Origin: a virus
Strand: one strand, 5' to 3'
IMG/VR virus record: IMGVR_UViG_3300022932_000025
Span: 1-22,447 of that record
Length of the DNA: 22,447 bases
In this document: positions 9,650 through 16,820 of the stretch, piece after piece
Numbering within the stretch: the stretch's first letter is position 1
How the letters are laid out: every line of letters begins with the position of its first letter
Notes under the pieces: generated by a model
What the model saw: only the letters and a program-made list of their open reading frames with translations
Databases searched by the model: none
What the model was told of the DNA's origin: nothing
Made by a program: the position numbers and the translations under genes

Positions 9650-10078
9650 TTAAGTCTTTGAACTCATAGCCTTTTTTTTTGTTTCTTTTTCAGGCTCTTC
9701 GCTTTCCTCTTCTTGTTTTTCAATAAAGGTTCCACCATTCATAATTGCTTTAATAAAAGCGAAGATGATTCTTGAAGATTCTTCTGAGTTTAAACCTATT
9801 TCAGAAAGCCATTCATAAACTTGAAATTTAGAATAGTAATTCTCTCCTTTGCCAGCTATTTCAGCACCGTAATTAGCCCCGCTACGAATAGCAATAGCTA
9901 AGAACTTAATAATATCTTTCGGTAAAGTACCTTTATCAGTAGCTTCAAATATGCTTGTTATATCCTGTATTTTTACATCGTACTCTTTGCAGAATAATTC
10001 AAGTGCATAAATACCGAACTTAACAGGAATAATTTCACCGTTAATATTTAACTCTACGTATCCAATCCTTTTTTTCAT
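9650..10078 (-). CDS. Tail assembly chaperone, upstream frame (G-like)
   Basis: This 142-residue protein lies between the tail tube and tape measure genes, where tail assembly chaperones are found. It begins MKKRIGYVELNINGEIIPVKF, followed by a helical region (ELFCKEYDVKIQDI; KDIIKFLAIAIRSG). It ends in a Glu/Lys-rich tail (EESEEPEKETKKK) that spans the slippery A-run. The fold and position agree with the gene family that coats the tape measure during tail assembly. Most ribosomes would stop at 9650; a fraction would slip and make the longer form. The call rests on position and architecture rather than a recognised signature. Confidence 0.8.
   Translation of the reverse strand: MKKRIGYVELNINGEIIPVKFGIYALELFCKEYDVKIQDITSIFEATDKGTLPKDIIKFLAIAIRSGANYGAEIAGKGENYYSKFQVYEWLSEIGLNSEESSRIIFAFIKAIMNGGTFIEKQEEESEEPEKETKKKAMSSKT
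9671..9677 (-). promoter_or_regulatory. Programmed -1 ribosomal frameshift site (A AAA AAG)
   Basis: On the minus strand nine A residues (9680-9672) are followed by GG. In the frame of the upstream chaperone the codons are ACA AAA AAA AAG, which creates the heptamer A AAA AAG used by E. coli dnaX. A -1 slip moves the ribosome exactly into the downstream chaperone frame, which is open across the junction. A purine-rich AGAGGA lies about 25 bases upstream. No strong downstream stem-loop was seen by eye. Confidence 0.78.
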
Positions 10079-10087
10079 AAAATATTA

Positions 10088-10504
10088 TTAAGCTACAACA
10101 GCAGGAAGCAATGCGCCAGAACCTTCAATATCAGAAGTCCATGTAACAGCATCTTCGTAAGTTCCTGAAATACTCGCAGAGGTAAGAACGCCCGTTCCTG
10201 TATATTGATAAGAACCAGTAGTATTTCTACCGAACATAACTTGAATAGGCGCACGGTTAACAGCTAGTGTTTGTAGTTCTTGATAACCTACTTGCCCTGT
10301 TGGTGGTGCATAATCAACAATACCAGACAAAGAACAACTCCATGCGCGTTGACCTGCCAATACTTCTTTCCATCCACCAGAGCCTCTATGAGAAACATCA
10401 ATACTACTCATAGTGATTTCTAGTGATAAATCGCGTGTGGCGTAAATCTCTTTATTGGGAGTGCCTATAATAAATACCTTGAATTCTGTTCCATTAAATG
10501 TCAT
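10088..10504 (-). CDS. Major tail tube protein
   Basis: This 138-residue protein matches the TP901-1-type major tail protein family in length and pattern. It starts MTFNGTEFKVFI, has IYATRDLSLEITMSSIDVS, and carries the WKEVLAGQRAWSCSLSGIVD signature (assigned to disulfide-free strand pairs in related tubes). GTGVLTSASISGTYEDAVTWTSD near the C-terminus is typical as well. Hexamers of this protein stack to form the tail tube. It sits between the tail terminator and the chaperone genes, as in most siphoviruses. The ATG at 10504 is directly preceded by GGTAGAGGCG, a sequence also found before two other genes in the window. Confidence 0.9.
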   Translation of the reverse strand: MTFNGTEFKVFIIGTPNKEIYATRDLSLEITMSSIDVSHRGSGGWKEVLAGQRAWSCSLSGIVDYAPPTGQVGYQELQTLAVNRAPIQVMFGRNTTGSYQYTGTGVLTSASISGTYEDAVTWTSDIEGSGALLPAVVA

Positions 10505-10516
10505 CGCCTCTACCGT

Positions 10517-10981
10517 TTAAATTTGAATATAGTTTTGCCACACGGCATGTTGTATTACAATTCTTTTTCTGTATGTGTATTTTGTGTCACTTATGCTTTC
10601 TTCGTCATCCATGCCAATTAATTTAGCCATACTAACGTTAAAGTTCTCTATTTGTACTCCTGATCTTCCCGGACTTGGTATAACCATTTCTAGTATCTGA
10701 TCAGATATTTCTTCTGCGTCTTCTCTGCCTCCAAAATCACCTTCAAACGTAGTATAAACAAGAAGATTGACTGTTACCTCATTTCCGAATGTACTCTTTG
10801 TGTTATCGCTTATTGTACTAATGTCGCTTAGGATTACATAAGGAGTTTCAGCGGGATAAGTAGCTCTTGTATCATATACTTCAACTGGTTTATCATTAAA
10901 GTAAAGTTTATAATCAGGATTAGTAATGCCTGTAAGCAACTCATAATATCCAGTTCTTAAAGGTCTTACTACATCTTTCAT
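10517..10981 (-). CDS. Tail terminator/completion protein (DUF3168-like)
   Basis: This 154-residue protein lies directly after the gp10-like gene and before the tube gene, the usual place of the tail terminator. It has TPYVILSDIS near residue 48, then a strand pattern (EVTVNLLVYTTFEG), a helix (GGREDAEEISDQILEMV) and a final strand block (YTYRKRIVIQHAVWQ). This order agrees with the gpU/Gp17-like fold of tail terminators. These proteins cap the tube and contact the connector. Identification is by position and secondary-structure pattern, so it is less certain than that of its neighbours. The ATG at 10981 lies next to the stop of the preceding gene. Confidence 0.65.
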   Translation of the reverse strand: MKDVVRPLRTGYYELLTGITNPDYKLYFNDKPVEVYDTRATYPAETPYVILSDISTISDNTKSTFGNEVTVNLLVYTTFEGDFGGREDAEEISDQILEMVIPSPGRSGVQIENFNVSMAKLIGMDDEESISDTKYTYRKRIVIQHAVWQNYIQI

Positions 10982-11449
10982 CTACCAACTAACTTTTAAG
11001 CCTACTAATCTTTTAACTAATTTTGCTTTCTCCTTTTCGTAAGACGGTATTAAGTGTTCGTGTGTTGGTAAAGTACCCCTACCATTTACAAAAAAACTGG
11101 AAGCCAAAATTCTATATTTAGAATCTAATGTTGGCGTATACCGAGAGGCATATTTACCTGTTCCAAATTCCAAATAAGCAGCCATGTTATCCTTAGAAGT
11201 TCCACCTGAATGAACTTCCGCTTCGTGATTTTCTTTATTAACACTATATCCGATACTATTCTTTACCGAATCAATGTCTCTTGCAAGCTCTTCATCTTCT
11301 GTACCAAACTTGGATAATTTAGCCTTTGCATTATTTGAAATTCGTATAGCAGATTTTTCAAATTCTCTATCCATTGATTTAATGACTCTTTTTTCAAGCC
11401 TACCAATAGCACCCTGAATTTTATCTAAACCTTCTAATTTTAATTTCAT
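10982..11449 (-). CDS. HK97 gp10-like head-tail/tail protein
   Basis: This 155-residue protein has the HK97 gp10 family pattern. An N-terminal helix starts LEGLDKIQGAIGRLEKRV, a second helix is rich in Lys/Ala (ISNNAKAKLSKFG), and the diagnostic AAYLEFGTGKYA lies near residue 90. A C-terminal Pro-containing helix reads HLIPSYEKEKAKLV. Family members take part in joining tail to head. The ATG overlaps the stop of the head-closure gene by four bases (ATGA), which indicates translational coupling in a connector operon. Length is usual for the family. Confidence 0.83.
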   Translation of the reverse strand: MKLKLEGLDKIQGAIGRLEKRVIKSMDREFEKSAIRISNNAKAKLSKFGTEDEELARDIDSVKNSIGYSVNKENHEAEVHSGGTSKDNMAAYLEFGTGKYASRYTPTLDSKYRILASSFFVNGRGTLPTHEHLIPSYEKEKAKLVKRLVGLKVSW

Positions 11450-11799
11450 ATTACACTAGGTTTAATCTCCTTAGTAGCCTCAAAAGTCAATAGCCTTCTT
11501 ACCGTATCTGTTTCTGTAACTGACCCTATTAAGTATTTAGCTTCATATCTATCATACATAATCATATCAGTATAAACCATGTGCTCCTTGCTCCATCTGA
11601 TAGTTACTTTATACATTTGCGACAAATCTTTTTTATCGTCATTGTAACTATTGTAACTATTCATTTTAACTATCTTGCCAAATGTTTTAAAAGCTAATAA
11701 CTCAACTTTCTTAGACCCGCCTGAATTATTCTTTTCACGGTCAAGTTTATTAAATATTAAAGGTTCTCGTAAGTCTCCCGGATTGATAGCTACTCTCAT
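11446..11799 (-). CDS. Head-closure protein (SPP1 gp16-like head-tail adaptor)
   Basis: This 117-residue protein begins with the family hallmark of head-tail adaptors: NPGDLREPLIFNKLDRE, the usual ...GxLR..i.i...... start. It continues with strands containing YKVTIRW and MIMYDRYEAKYLIGSVTE, where YLIGSV corresponds to the conserved (Y/F).I.... core. Such proteins form the stopper ring beneath the connector and keep DNA inside the filled head. The ATG overlaps the preceding connector stop by four bases, and its own stop overlaps the gp10-like start in the same way. Confidence 0.8.
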   Translation of the reverse strand: MRVAINPGDLREPLIFNKLDREKNNSGGSKKVELLAFKTFGKIVKMNSYNSYNDDKKDLSQMYKVTIRWSKEHMVYTDMIMYDRYEAKYLIGSVTETDTVRRLLTFEATKEIKPSVI

Positions 11800-12326
11800 T
11801 GGAAAGCATTTTTACGTGAATAACGCTTACAAGTATTCTTCCAGTCGTTACCAAACGTTTGAATAGTTTGATTGCCTCCAATGCTTATCCCTGTTCTTTG
11901 CTCGAAATTATCGCTAGCCAATTTTAAGATAGCTAATTTTAATCCTTGTGGTATCGGCTTTTCAAATCCTGTTTCGTATGTAATAGTAGTAGGGTATATT
12001 CTTTCTGCTGTAACGCTTTTAAATGCACCACCATAAGAAAGTACTTCTATTTCATCTATGCCGTCAGAAACGCTAATAATATTCTTAACAGGGCCATAAG
12101 GCAATTCAGAACTACATAAAGTTTTCCATGAAGCAGTTATAGTAGAATCAACTAATGATAATCCCGTATAATTTTCTACGTCTTCACGAGCTGCAACTAA
12201 TAGCTCTTCAAGCAAATCGTTATGTTCATCAAAATCAATAGCTAAATGCCGTTTAATTGCATCAAGATCGACTGGTTCAGCACCAAACGCCTCTCTTTCT
12301 ACCGTTAAACCGCTGTTTACTATCAT
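11796..12326 (-). CDS. Head-tail connector protein (HK97 gp6-like)
   Basis: The 176-residue product has the gp6/gp15 connector signature. Residues about 18-58 read VDLDAIKRHLAIDFDEH, then LLEELLVAAREDVENYTG, which are the two characteristic helices. A strand region (ITASWKTL; IEVLSYGGAF; TITYETGF) follows, and a C-terminal helix (GLKLAILKLASDNFEQR) is also typical. Rings of this protein sit on the portal and connect to the stopper. The start overlaps the preceding small gene by four bases (ATGA). The Arg/Lys-rich end (KNTCKRYSRKNAFQ) is usual. Confidence 0.85.
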   Translation of the reverse strand: MIVNSGLTVEREAFGAEPVDLDAIKRHLAIDFDEHNDLLEELLVAAREDVENYTGLSLVDSTITASWKTLCSSELPYGPVKNIISVSDGIDEIEVLSYGGAFKSVTAERIYPTTITYETGFEKPIPQGLKLAILKLASDNFEQRTGISIGGNQTIQTFGNDWKNTCKRYSRKNAFQ

Positions 12327-12598
12327 TTCTTGATTACTTTTTTCTCTTTCTTATCTTCAATAATTACCTTCTCTTTTTCTACGCCTACTTCGATCTTTTC
12401 AGGCGCAAAAACTACGTCTTTATCAACCTCAATCGCATGCTCTACGTTAACGTCTGATTCCGCTGTTGATCTTACCACAATCCCTAGTTCTACCAGCTCT
12501 TGAACCCTTCCTTTGGCTACCTTGAAAACCTCTCCCTCTTCGTGAGATAGACCAGTTGCTGAATCCATTACTCTTTTTAATGCTCTTACAGATTCCAT
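12323..12598 (-). CDS. Small head-region protein of the short 'VxELxxLGxV' type, copy 2
   Basis: The 91-residue protein has an N-terminal module of about 45 residues (VRALKRVMDSATG, EGEVFKVAKGRVQELVELGIVV) and then a charged Val/Glu/Lys tail ending EKKVIKK. The module resembles small proteins common between capsid and connector genes, whose usual pattern is a short strand, a G-x-V/F strand and a helix ending ELxxLGLV. Their function is not established; a minor head or decoration role is possible. The preceding gene (12605-12910) has the same two-part design and looks like a paralogue. The stop overlaps the connector start by four bases. Confidence 0.7.
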   Translation of the reverse strand: MESVRALKRVMDSATGLSHEEGEVFKVAKGRVQELVELGIVVRSTAESDVNVEHAIEVDKDVVFAPEKIEVGVEKEKVIIEDKKEKKVIKK

Positions 12599-12604
12599 AG
12601 GTCA

Positions 12605-12910
12605 TTAGATCTTTTTAGGTTTGGCTTCTTTAACTTCGCTCACCTTTGTTTCTTCCTCTTTAACATCCTCTTTTACAGAAGTAAGTTTTACAGGTTCAGC
12701 AGCTTTGACATTATTAGCAGTCATTACACCTACTTCACGTTTAGGCTTTTCTTCAATATCAGGATTGCCTTCTACAAGTTTAACTACTCCAAGATCAGCG
12801 TATTCTTTCGCCATATCTTCGTACATCTTGTATTTTCCGCCTTTACTAACTGGTTTATCTGTTAAACCGTCAATAACGTTTTCGATTGCCTCAACTGTTA
12901 CTAGTTTCAT
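12605..12910 (-). CDS. Small head-region protein of the short 'VxELxxLGxV' type, copy 1
   Basis: The 101-residue product has an N-terminal module (NVIDGLTDKPVSKGGKYKMY, then AKEYADLGVVKLVEG) that aligns with the module of the next gene. A low-complexity tail rich in Lys, Glu, Val and Pro follows (VKEDVKEEETKVSEVKEAKP). The tail is probably disordered. Six bases separate it from its downstream neighbour. I know no proven function for this type; its place in the head-tail cluster suggests a virion or assembly protein. Confidence 0.7.
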   Translation of the reverse strand: MKLVTVEAIENVIDGLTDKPVSKGGKYKMYEDMAKEYADLGVVKLVEGNPDIEEKPKREVGVMTANNVKAAEPVKLTSVKEDVKEEETKVSEVKEAKPKKI

Positions 12911-12921
12911 ATTGATGATAA

Positions 12922-13149
12922 TTAAAGGTCAAATTTGAAAGCCTCTGTTGGATTTTCTTGCATTGTATTTAGCGTACCGTTTTGTTTTGCTTCTAGGTAT
13001 CTAACAATATGAACAAAGAATCCAAAGTCACGGAAATAATCATTTTTCTTTTCAGCTGAATATTCGTGGAATTGTCTATCTTCTAAATCAATTCCATTAT
13101 ATAACATAATGGCCTCACTTGCTACTTCTTTAATTTCTTTGATGTTCAT
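12922..13149 (-). CDS. Hypothetical protein downstream of the glycosyltransferase
   Basis: This is a 75-residue product if translation starts at the ATG at 13149. That start overlaps the glycosyltransferase stop by four bases (ATGA), so I prefer it to a start at 13185 that would overlap by 40 bases. The sequence is mainly helical and mixed in charge: MNIKEIKEVASEAIMLYNGI, then DYFRDFGFFVHIVRYLEAK. It has no membrane segment or recognised motif. It may belong functionally to the glycosyltransferases through coupling, or to the following head genes. I do not recognise the family. Confidence 0.65.
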   Translation of the reverse strand: MNIKEIKEVASEAIMLYNGIDLEDRQFHEYSAEKKNDYFRDFGFFVHIVRYLEAKQNGTLNTMQENPTEAFKFDL

Positions 13150-14102
13150 TGTAAATAAGGTTTTGTTTTTATAACTTCTAACCAATTATTGAAATTCTCT
13201 AATTGTAGAAGAGGGTCTAAGTCTAATGCTCTTTGGTATACTTTGTCTGATTGACTTTTATATACCTTTGTATCTTGTAAGTTTTTTATCTCTTTCTCCC
13301 ATGCGTCTAAATCATTACGATCTACAAATATGCCCGAACCAGATAAGCTACTTCTTAATCCTTCGTTATTTGAAGCTATTACAGGAATACCCATACTTGC
13401 CGCTTCTATTGCTACTTGTCCCCAACTTTCATAATTACTAGGAATAATTAATATTTTCGTGTCTTTTAAATATTCCTTAATATCTTTTGATTGAGGAACA
13501 TACTTGATATTCTTTAATTTCGTATCTTTGATCTGGTTGTAATAACCGCCTTCAACACCCATAAACTGTGTATCTGGCATTTTTTTAGCTAAGTCTGATA
13601 ATATTTGACCGCCTTTGTTTTCATTCAAATTAATAAGCGTAACGTATTTAGCACCCTTATTACTAACCCCTTCATAATCTCTATAATCAACAGGCGGGTT
13701 TAAAATAATACCTTCCTGTTTATATTGTAGTTCTTTCTTAACCCAATCACTATTATAAACTAAGTATTGATTAGGTATTAAACAGCGTAAAAAACTATCA
13801 TTATGGCTGTTATGAATAATATGAACTACTTTCTTTTTGTAGTATTTCGAGGCGTTCTCTGTGTGGCCTGTACGATCCAAATGAGTAAAAACCAAATCAG
13901 CTTCTTTCCATAACGTATGAACTCTCTCCGACTTAGCATTATTCCATATTGTTACGCCTTCAAATACTGTATCTTCATTAGGAGCTAATACTGTTACTTC
14001 ATGTCCTTTATTTACAAGAAACTTAGCCATTCTGTGTGCCATAGTTTCAGCACCAGCCATTTGATAAGGTACGCTTGCGTGAAGGTTAAAAAGGAATTTC
14101 AA
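13146..14102 (-). CDS. Glycosyltransferase, GT4-like (GT-B fold)
   Basis: This 318-residue protein has the plan of family 4 glycosyltransferases. The N-terminal Rossmann half has the acceptor-side motif GAETMAHRMAKFLVNKGHEV (residues 17-36). The C-terminal half holds the nucleotide-sugar site with PSNYESWGQVAIEAASMGIP (221-240). E225 and E233 form the E-x7-E motif of retaining enzymes, and VIASNNEGLRSSL and GIFVDRND follow as usual. The length is slightly short, about 320 against the usual 350-400 residues. It probably transfers a sugar from a nucleotide donor; the acceptor is unknown. It is coupled to the GT25-like gene by a four-base overlap. Its site, between the capsid and connector genes, suggests a virion protein or host surface glycan as target. 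Confidence 0.88.
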   Translation of the reverse strand: MKFLFNLHASVPYQMAGAETMAHRMAKFLVNKGHEVTVLAPNEDTVFEGVTIWNNAKSERVHTLWKEADLVFTHLDRTGHTENASKYYKKKVVHIIHNSHNDSFLRCLIPNQYLVYNSDWVKKELQYKQEGIILNPPVDYRDYEGVSNKGAKYVTLINLNENKGGQILSDLAKKMPDTQFMGVEGGYYNQIKDTKLKNIKYVPQSKDIKEYLKDTKILIIPSNYESWGQVAIEAASMGIPVIASNNEGLRSSLSGSGIFVDRNDLDAWEKEIKNLQDTKVYKSQSDKVYQRALDLDPLLQLENFNNWLEVIKTKPYLQ

Positions 14103-14674
14103 AATAATCTTGATTTAGATGCGTCCCAAACTTCTTTTAAATTAACATACTTGCCTTGAATATCGCTTTCTGTTGACTTTTGGAATGCAATCATTGGTCT
14201 TATAACAAAACATTTTCTGATAGGCTGTGCATTTACTCTCATCCATTCATCAAATATTAACTTACCGTCCCAATTCTCTAATACCCAATCTCTAAACCTC
14301 TTGCTATATAATACTGCATGTGTAGTCCAAGCATTTTCTAGTACTGAAAGATTTTTGCTATATCTTTTTTCGTGGAAAGACTGTAAGTTAGCACCAAGCC
14401 AGAAAGCGTCATAGTCACTCGGAAGCTCTTGTAGTACGTCCCTGTTAAAGTACTTTTCAAAGTAGCAATCATCTTCAAATAGAAATAAATTCTCTACATC
14501 TTTGTATTTTTTAAATACTGCTAATATAGACTTATTAAAACCTACCCATCCAATCTCATCTTCTATCCCTGCAAACCTTTCAAATTCTATTTTTTCTCTA
14601 TTTAATTGAAAAGTAACTTCTTCAAGTCTATCTTTCCTTTTATCTAAATTTAAAACAACAGCTTTGAATTGCAT
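14099..14674 (-). CDS. Glycosyltransferase, GT25-like
   Basis: The 191-residue product carries motifs of GT25 (LPS/procollagen galactosyltransferase-type) enzymes: VVLNLDKRKDRLEEV at the N-terminus (residues 6-20) and LFLFEDDCYF with E67, D68 and D69. The acidic triad sits where the metal-binding DxD-like motif of the GT-A fold is expected. AFWLGA and HAVLYSKRFRDW in the second half also fit. The length is close to the single-domain bacterial enzymes (about 200-250 residues). It starts 48 bases after the major capsid stop, past a hairpin, and overlaps the GT4-like gene by four bases. The two probably act in sequence on one acceptor; this is inference. Confidence 0.8.
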   Translation of the reverse strand: MQFKAVVLNLDKRKDRLEEVTFQLNREKIEFERFAGIEDEIGWVGFNKSILAVFKKYKDVENLFLFEDDCYFEKYFNRDVLQELPSDYDAFWLGANLQSFHEKRYSKNLSVLENAWTTHAVLYSKRFRDWVLENWDGKLIFDEWMRVNAQPIRKCFVIRPMIAFQKSTESDIQGKYVNLKEVWDASKSRLF

Positions 14675-14687
14675 AGGTTAGAAATAT

Positions 14688-14715
14688 AGGAGTAGCCTAA
14701 TTAAAGACTACTCCT
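14688..14715 (-). terminator. Hairpin after the major capsid gene
   Basis: A perfect 8-base inverted repeat (AGGAGTAG / CTACTCCT) with a 12-base loop begins seven bases after the capsid stop codon. It is followed by an AT-rich stretch but not a clean U-run. It could be a partial terminator that lowers expression of the glycosyltransferases relative to capsid protein, or an mRNA-stabilising stem. The glycosyltransferase start lies 14 bases beyond it. Confidence 0.55.
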
Positions 14716-14721
14716 TGAATA

Positions 14722-16047
14722 TTATGAATAAATTGTAGCAAGGTTTGCTTTCATGAAAGCCGCCGTTTGATATTTCGCAAGAGCTACGCGTTCTTCGATA
14801 CGTAGAGTAACCAAGTTACGTACAAAGTTGTCAGTATCTTCGTAGCTAATATCAAATGAGATACCTTCACGAATCAAAAGCTCTGCGTAATCCCATTGGC
14901 CTACAAGGGCTGTAAGACGAGCAATACGGTTTGATTTATAAATCGGAATTCCCATGAAAGTTAGCAAAGAACGATCTGCACCACCAAATACAAGTCCCGG
15001 AAAATCAAATTCGCCAGTCGTAGTTTTGTAAACAAGTAGACGAGCATAATCGCGAGGGTGTAAAAGAATACCGTTCGTATTATAATTAAGCGTTTCTTGT
15101 TGCGCTACCATATCAACCAGATATTCAAACAAAGTAACATAAGTTGCCTCTGTTTTTACGTATGCGGTTGCGGTTGGAATAATTCCGTCAAGACGGTTGT
15201 TAGTCGCATCACCATACAAAATTTGGGTATCTTCGTAGTTCAAAAGATCCTCTGTCATTCTGCGTGAAGCGTAACCAGAAAGCCACGATATGTCGGCAAG
15301 TGATTGACGAGATACCTTCATCCAAACAGCCAACTGAGCGGGAACGATATTAACCATTGTTAAATCGTAATCAATCTGCGGCTTAATATCGCCTTCATTC
15401 TGTTGGTATCCAACTCCGCCTTCACCACCGTTTTCACGAGGATAAGAGAAGATTGCATTTCCAAGCGTTCCTTTCGGAAGGAGTTGGCGAATATGCGTCT
15501 TGTTTTGAGGAGTTAATACAACATCCTGAGAAATATCACGACTAGCATAACCATTTGTAAGGTTAGCAGTTGTCATTGTTCCTACGGCCTTTGTAGTGAA
15601 ATCTCTTACGCCATACTGACCATCATTCAAGAATACACGGTCACTTTTAGTGAAGTTAGGGCTAAGAGAACCTCTTTCTTCAAATTGCGCAAACGCATCC
15701 TGAATCTGAGACTTCATAGATTTAATACGAGCCTCATGACTACCACCCGGAAGAGATTCAGCATTTAGGCGAGTTGCCAACGCTTTAATATCTCCACCTT
15801 GTTCTTCAAATTTCTTAACTAGCTCATCATATTTTTCGCCAGCACCTTTTAGTTGTGCTTGTAGCTCATTGATAGAATCTCCACTAGCTTTTACTTTAAT
15901 TTGTTCTTCAAGTGATTTAATGTATAGATTTACATCTGCGTTCACTCGGTCAATTTTGGCTTCGGATGCCGCCTTATATTCCGATACTTCTTTTTTAAGC
16001 GGAGCAACTTCTGACTTCAACGCTTCAACTAGTTCTTTTTCGTCCAT
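14722..16047 (-). CDS. Major capsid protein (HK97 fold) with N-terminal coiled-coil scaffold domain
   Basis: This 441-residue protein has a charged heptad-like region at residues 1 to about 95 (KKEVSEYKAASEAKIDRV; SLEEQIKVKASGDSINEL). It corresponds to the delta/scaffold domain removed by the protease in HK97-type phages. The capsid fold follows from about residue 150: TKAVGTMTTANLT, then FSYPRENGGEGGVGYQQNEG, PAQLAVWMKVSRQSLAD, DTQILYGDATNNRLDGI, GILLHPRDYARLL, FMGIPIYKSNRI and a final strand-rich end. These match the TIGR01554/Phage_capsid pattern. The ATG overlaps the protease stop by one base. The gene looks more GC-rich by eye than its neighbours, possibly because of high expression. The cleavage site cannot be fixed from sequence alone. 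Confidence 0.93.
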   Translation of the reverse strand: MDEKELVEALKSEVAPLKKEVSEYKAASEAKIDRVNADVNLYIKSLEEQIKVKASGDSINELQAQLKGAGEKYDELVKKFEEQGGDIKALATRLNAESLPGGSHEARIKSMKSQIQDAFAQFEERGSLSPNFTKSDRVFLNDGQYGVRDFTTKAVGTMTTANLTNGYASRDISQDVVLTPQNKTHIRQLLPKGTLGNAIFSYPRENGGEGGVGYQQNEGDIKPQIDYDLTMVNIVPAQLAVWMKVSRQSLADISWLSGYASRRMTEDLLNYEDTQILYGDATNNRLDGIIPTATAYVKTEATYVTLFEYLVDMVAQQETLNYNTNGILLHPRDYARLLVYKTTTGEFDFPGLVFGGADRSLLTFMGIPIYKSNRIARLTALVGQWDYAELLIREGISFDISYEDTDNFVRNLVTLRIEERVALAKYQTAAFMKANLATIYS

Positions 16048-16790
16048 TACTTAAATGCCGTTTCGATGATTTTTCTGTAATCCTTTTTCACTTCTTTCAC
16101 CCTCTCTACATCATTTATCAACGGCAAAGTGGCAAGTAATTCCGGCTTTGTGTCTGGTATAATTGTAGCTATTTCTTCTATTGAGTTCTTTGTCAAATAT
16201 TCTAAGGCTTGTTCGTGTAAGCCTTTTAGAGATTTTTCTATCTGTATAAATGATTCATCAGAGTAGCTAGCAACTTTCATCGCTTTCTCCATTTTACGAA
16301 TCATTTCAATTATTTCTTCAAATGATTTTATTCCTGTTATGGGAGTATTAATATTTGCCGCCCATGCTTGAATTCCAGATCCTTCATACAATTTCATTTC
16401 TGTAATTATATTTGTACTTGAATCTTGTTTGTTTTCTTTAATTACCGAAAATCCAACGCTATGTGATTGGATTATACCGTCTTCCGCCATCAATAAATAG
16501 TCAACAGCGGTTTGGTGTCGACCCATTAGTGATTCAAATTTTAAGCCGTAGTTATCCTCTTCAAGAGATTGGATTTTACCTACTGCTTTAAACCTGTCAT
16601 GGTCTAATAAATGTAAGATTTGTTTTGTCCCGTTTGGGCCTCGTTCGGCTATTGTTTTAGCGTATGCGCCCTTTCTAATAATATCTCCATCAGAATCTTT
16701 GCTATCAAATGCAGAAAAGTATCCGACAATTCTCCTCCCGGTCACATCTACATCTACACCAAAATTGTCGGATAAGCTTTTAAATTCCAT
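16047..16790 (-). CDS. Prohead protease (HK97 gp4-like, U35/S78 family)
   Basis: The 247-residue protease cleaves the capsid scaffold domain and itself during head maturation. The start MEFKSLSDNFGVDVDVTGRR followed by IVGYFSAFDSKDSDGDIIRKG is the standard N-terminus of the family. Catalytic residues are visible: H64 in LLDHD, S111 in SHSVGFSV and E136 in KLYEGSG. The frame extends to a TTG at 16820, but I choose the ATG at 16790. It is preceded by TAGAGGCGAA, it fits the family N-terminus, and a possible promoter element lies at 16823-16830. It opens the second block of structural genes after the plus-strand island and overlaps the capsid start by one base. Confidence 0.9.
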   Translation of the reverse strand: MEFKSLSDNFGVDVDVTGRRIVGYFSAFDSKDSDGDIIRKGAYAKTIAERGPNGTKQILHLLDHDRFKAVGKIQSLEEDNYGLKFESLMGRHQTAVDYLLMAEDGIIQSHSVGFSVIKENKQDSSTNIITEMKLYEGSGIQAWAANINTPITGIKSFEEIIEMIRKMEKAMKVASYSDESFIQIEKSLKGLHEQALEYLTKNSIEEIATIIPDTKPELLATLPLINDVERVKEVKKDYRKIIETAFK

Positions 16791-16820
16791 TTCGCCTCTA
16801 TCAAATTCACGTATAATCAA

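Noticed and set aside
13150-13185. Longer start at 13185 for the hypothetical gene after the GT4-like enzyme
   Set aside because: It would overlap the glycosyltransferase by 40 bases; the ATG at 13149 gives the usual four-base coupling.
11675-13441. Plus-strand frames opposite the connector, small-protein and GT4-like genes (about 11675-11866, 12257-12457, 12621-12938, 13226-13441)
   Set aside because: Low-complexity translations opposite well-supported genes, with no family match.
15869-16054. Plus-strand frame opposite the capsid scaffold domain
   Set aside because: The opposite strand codes for the N-terminus of the capsid protein with correct coupling to the protease.
16791-16820. TTG start at 16820 for the prohead protease
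   Set aside because: The ATG at 16790 gives the normal family N-terminus, has TAGAGGCGAA before it, and lies at a reasonable distance from the possible -7 element at 16823-16830.
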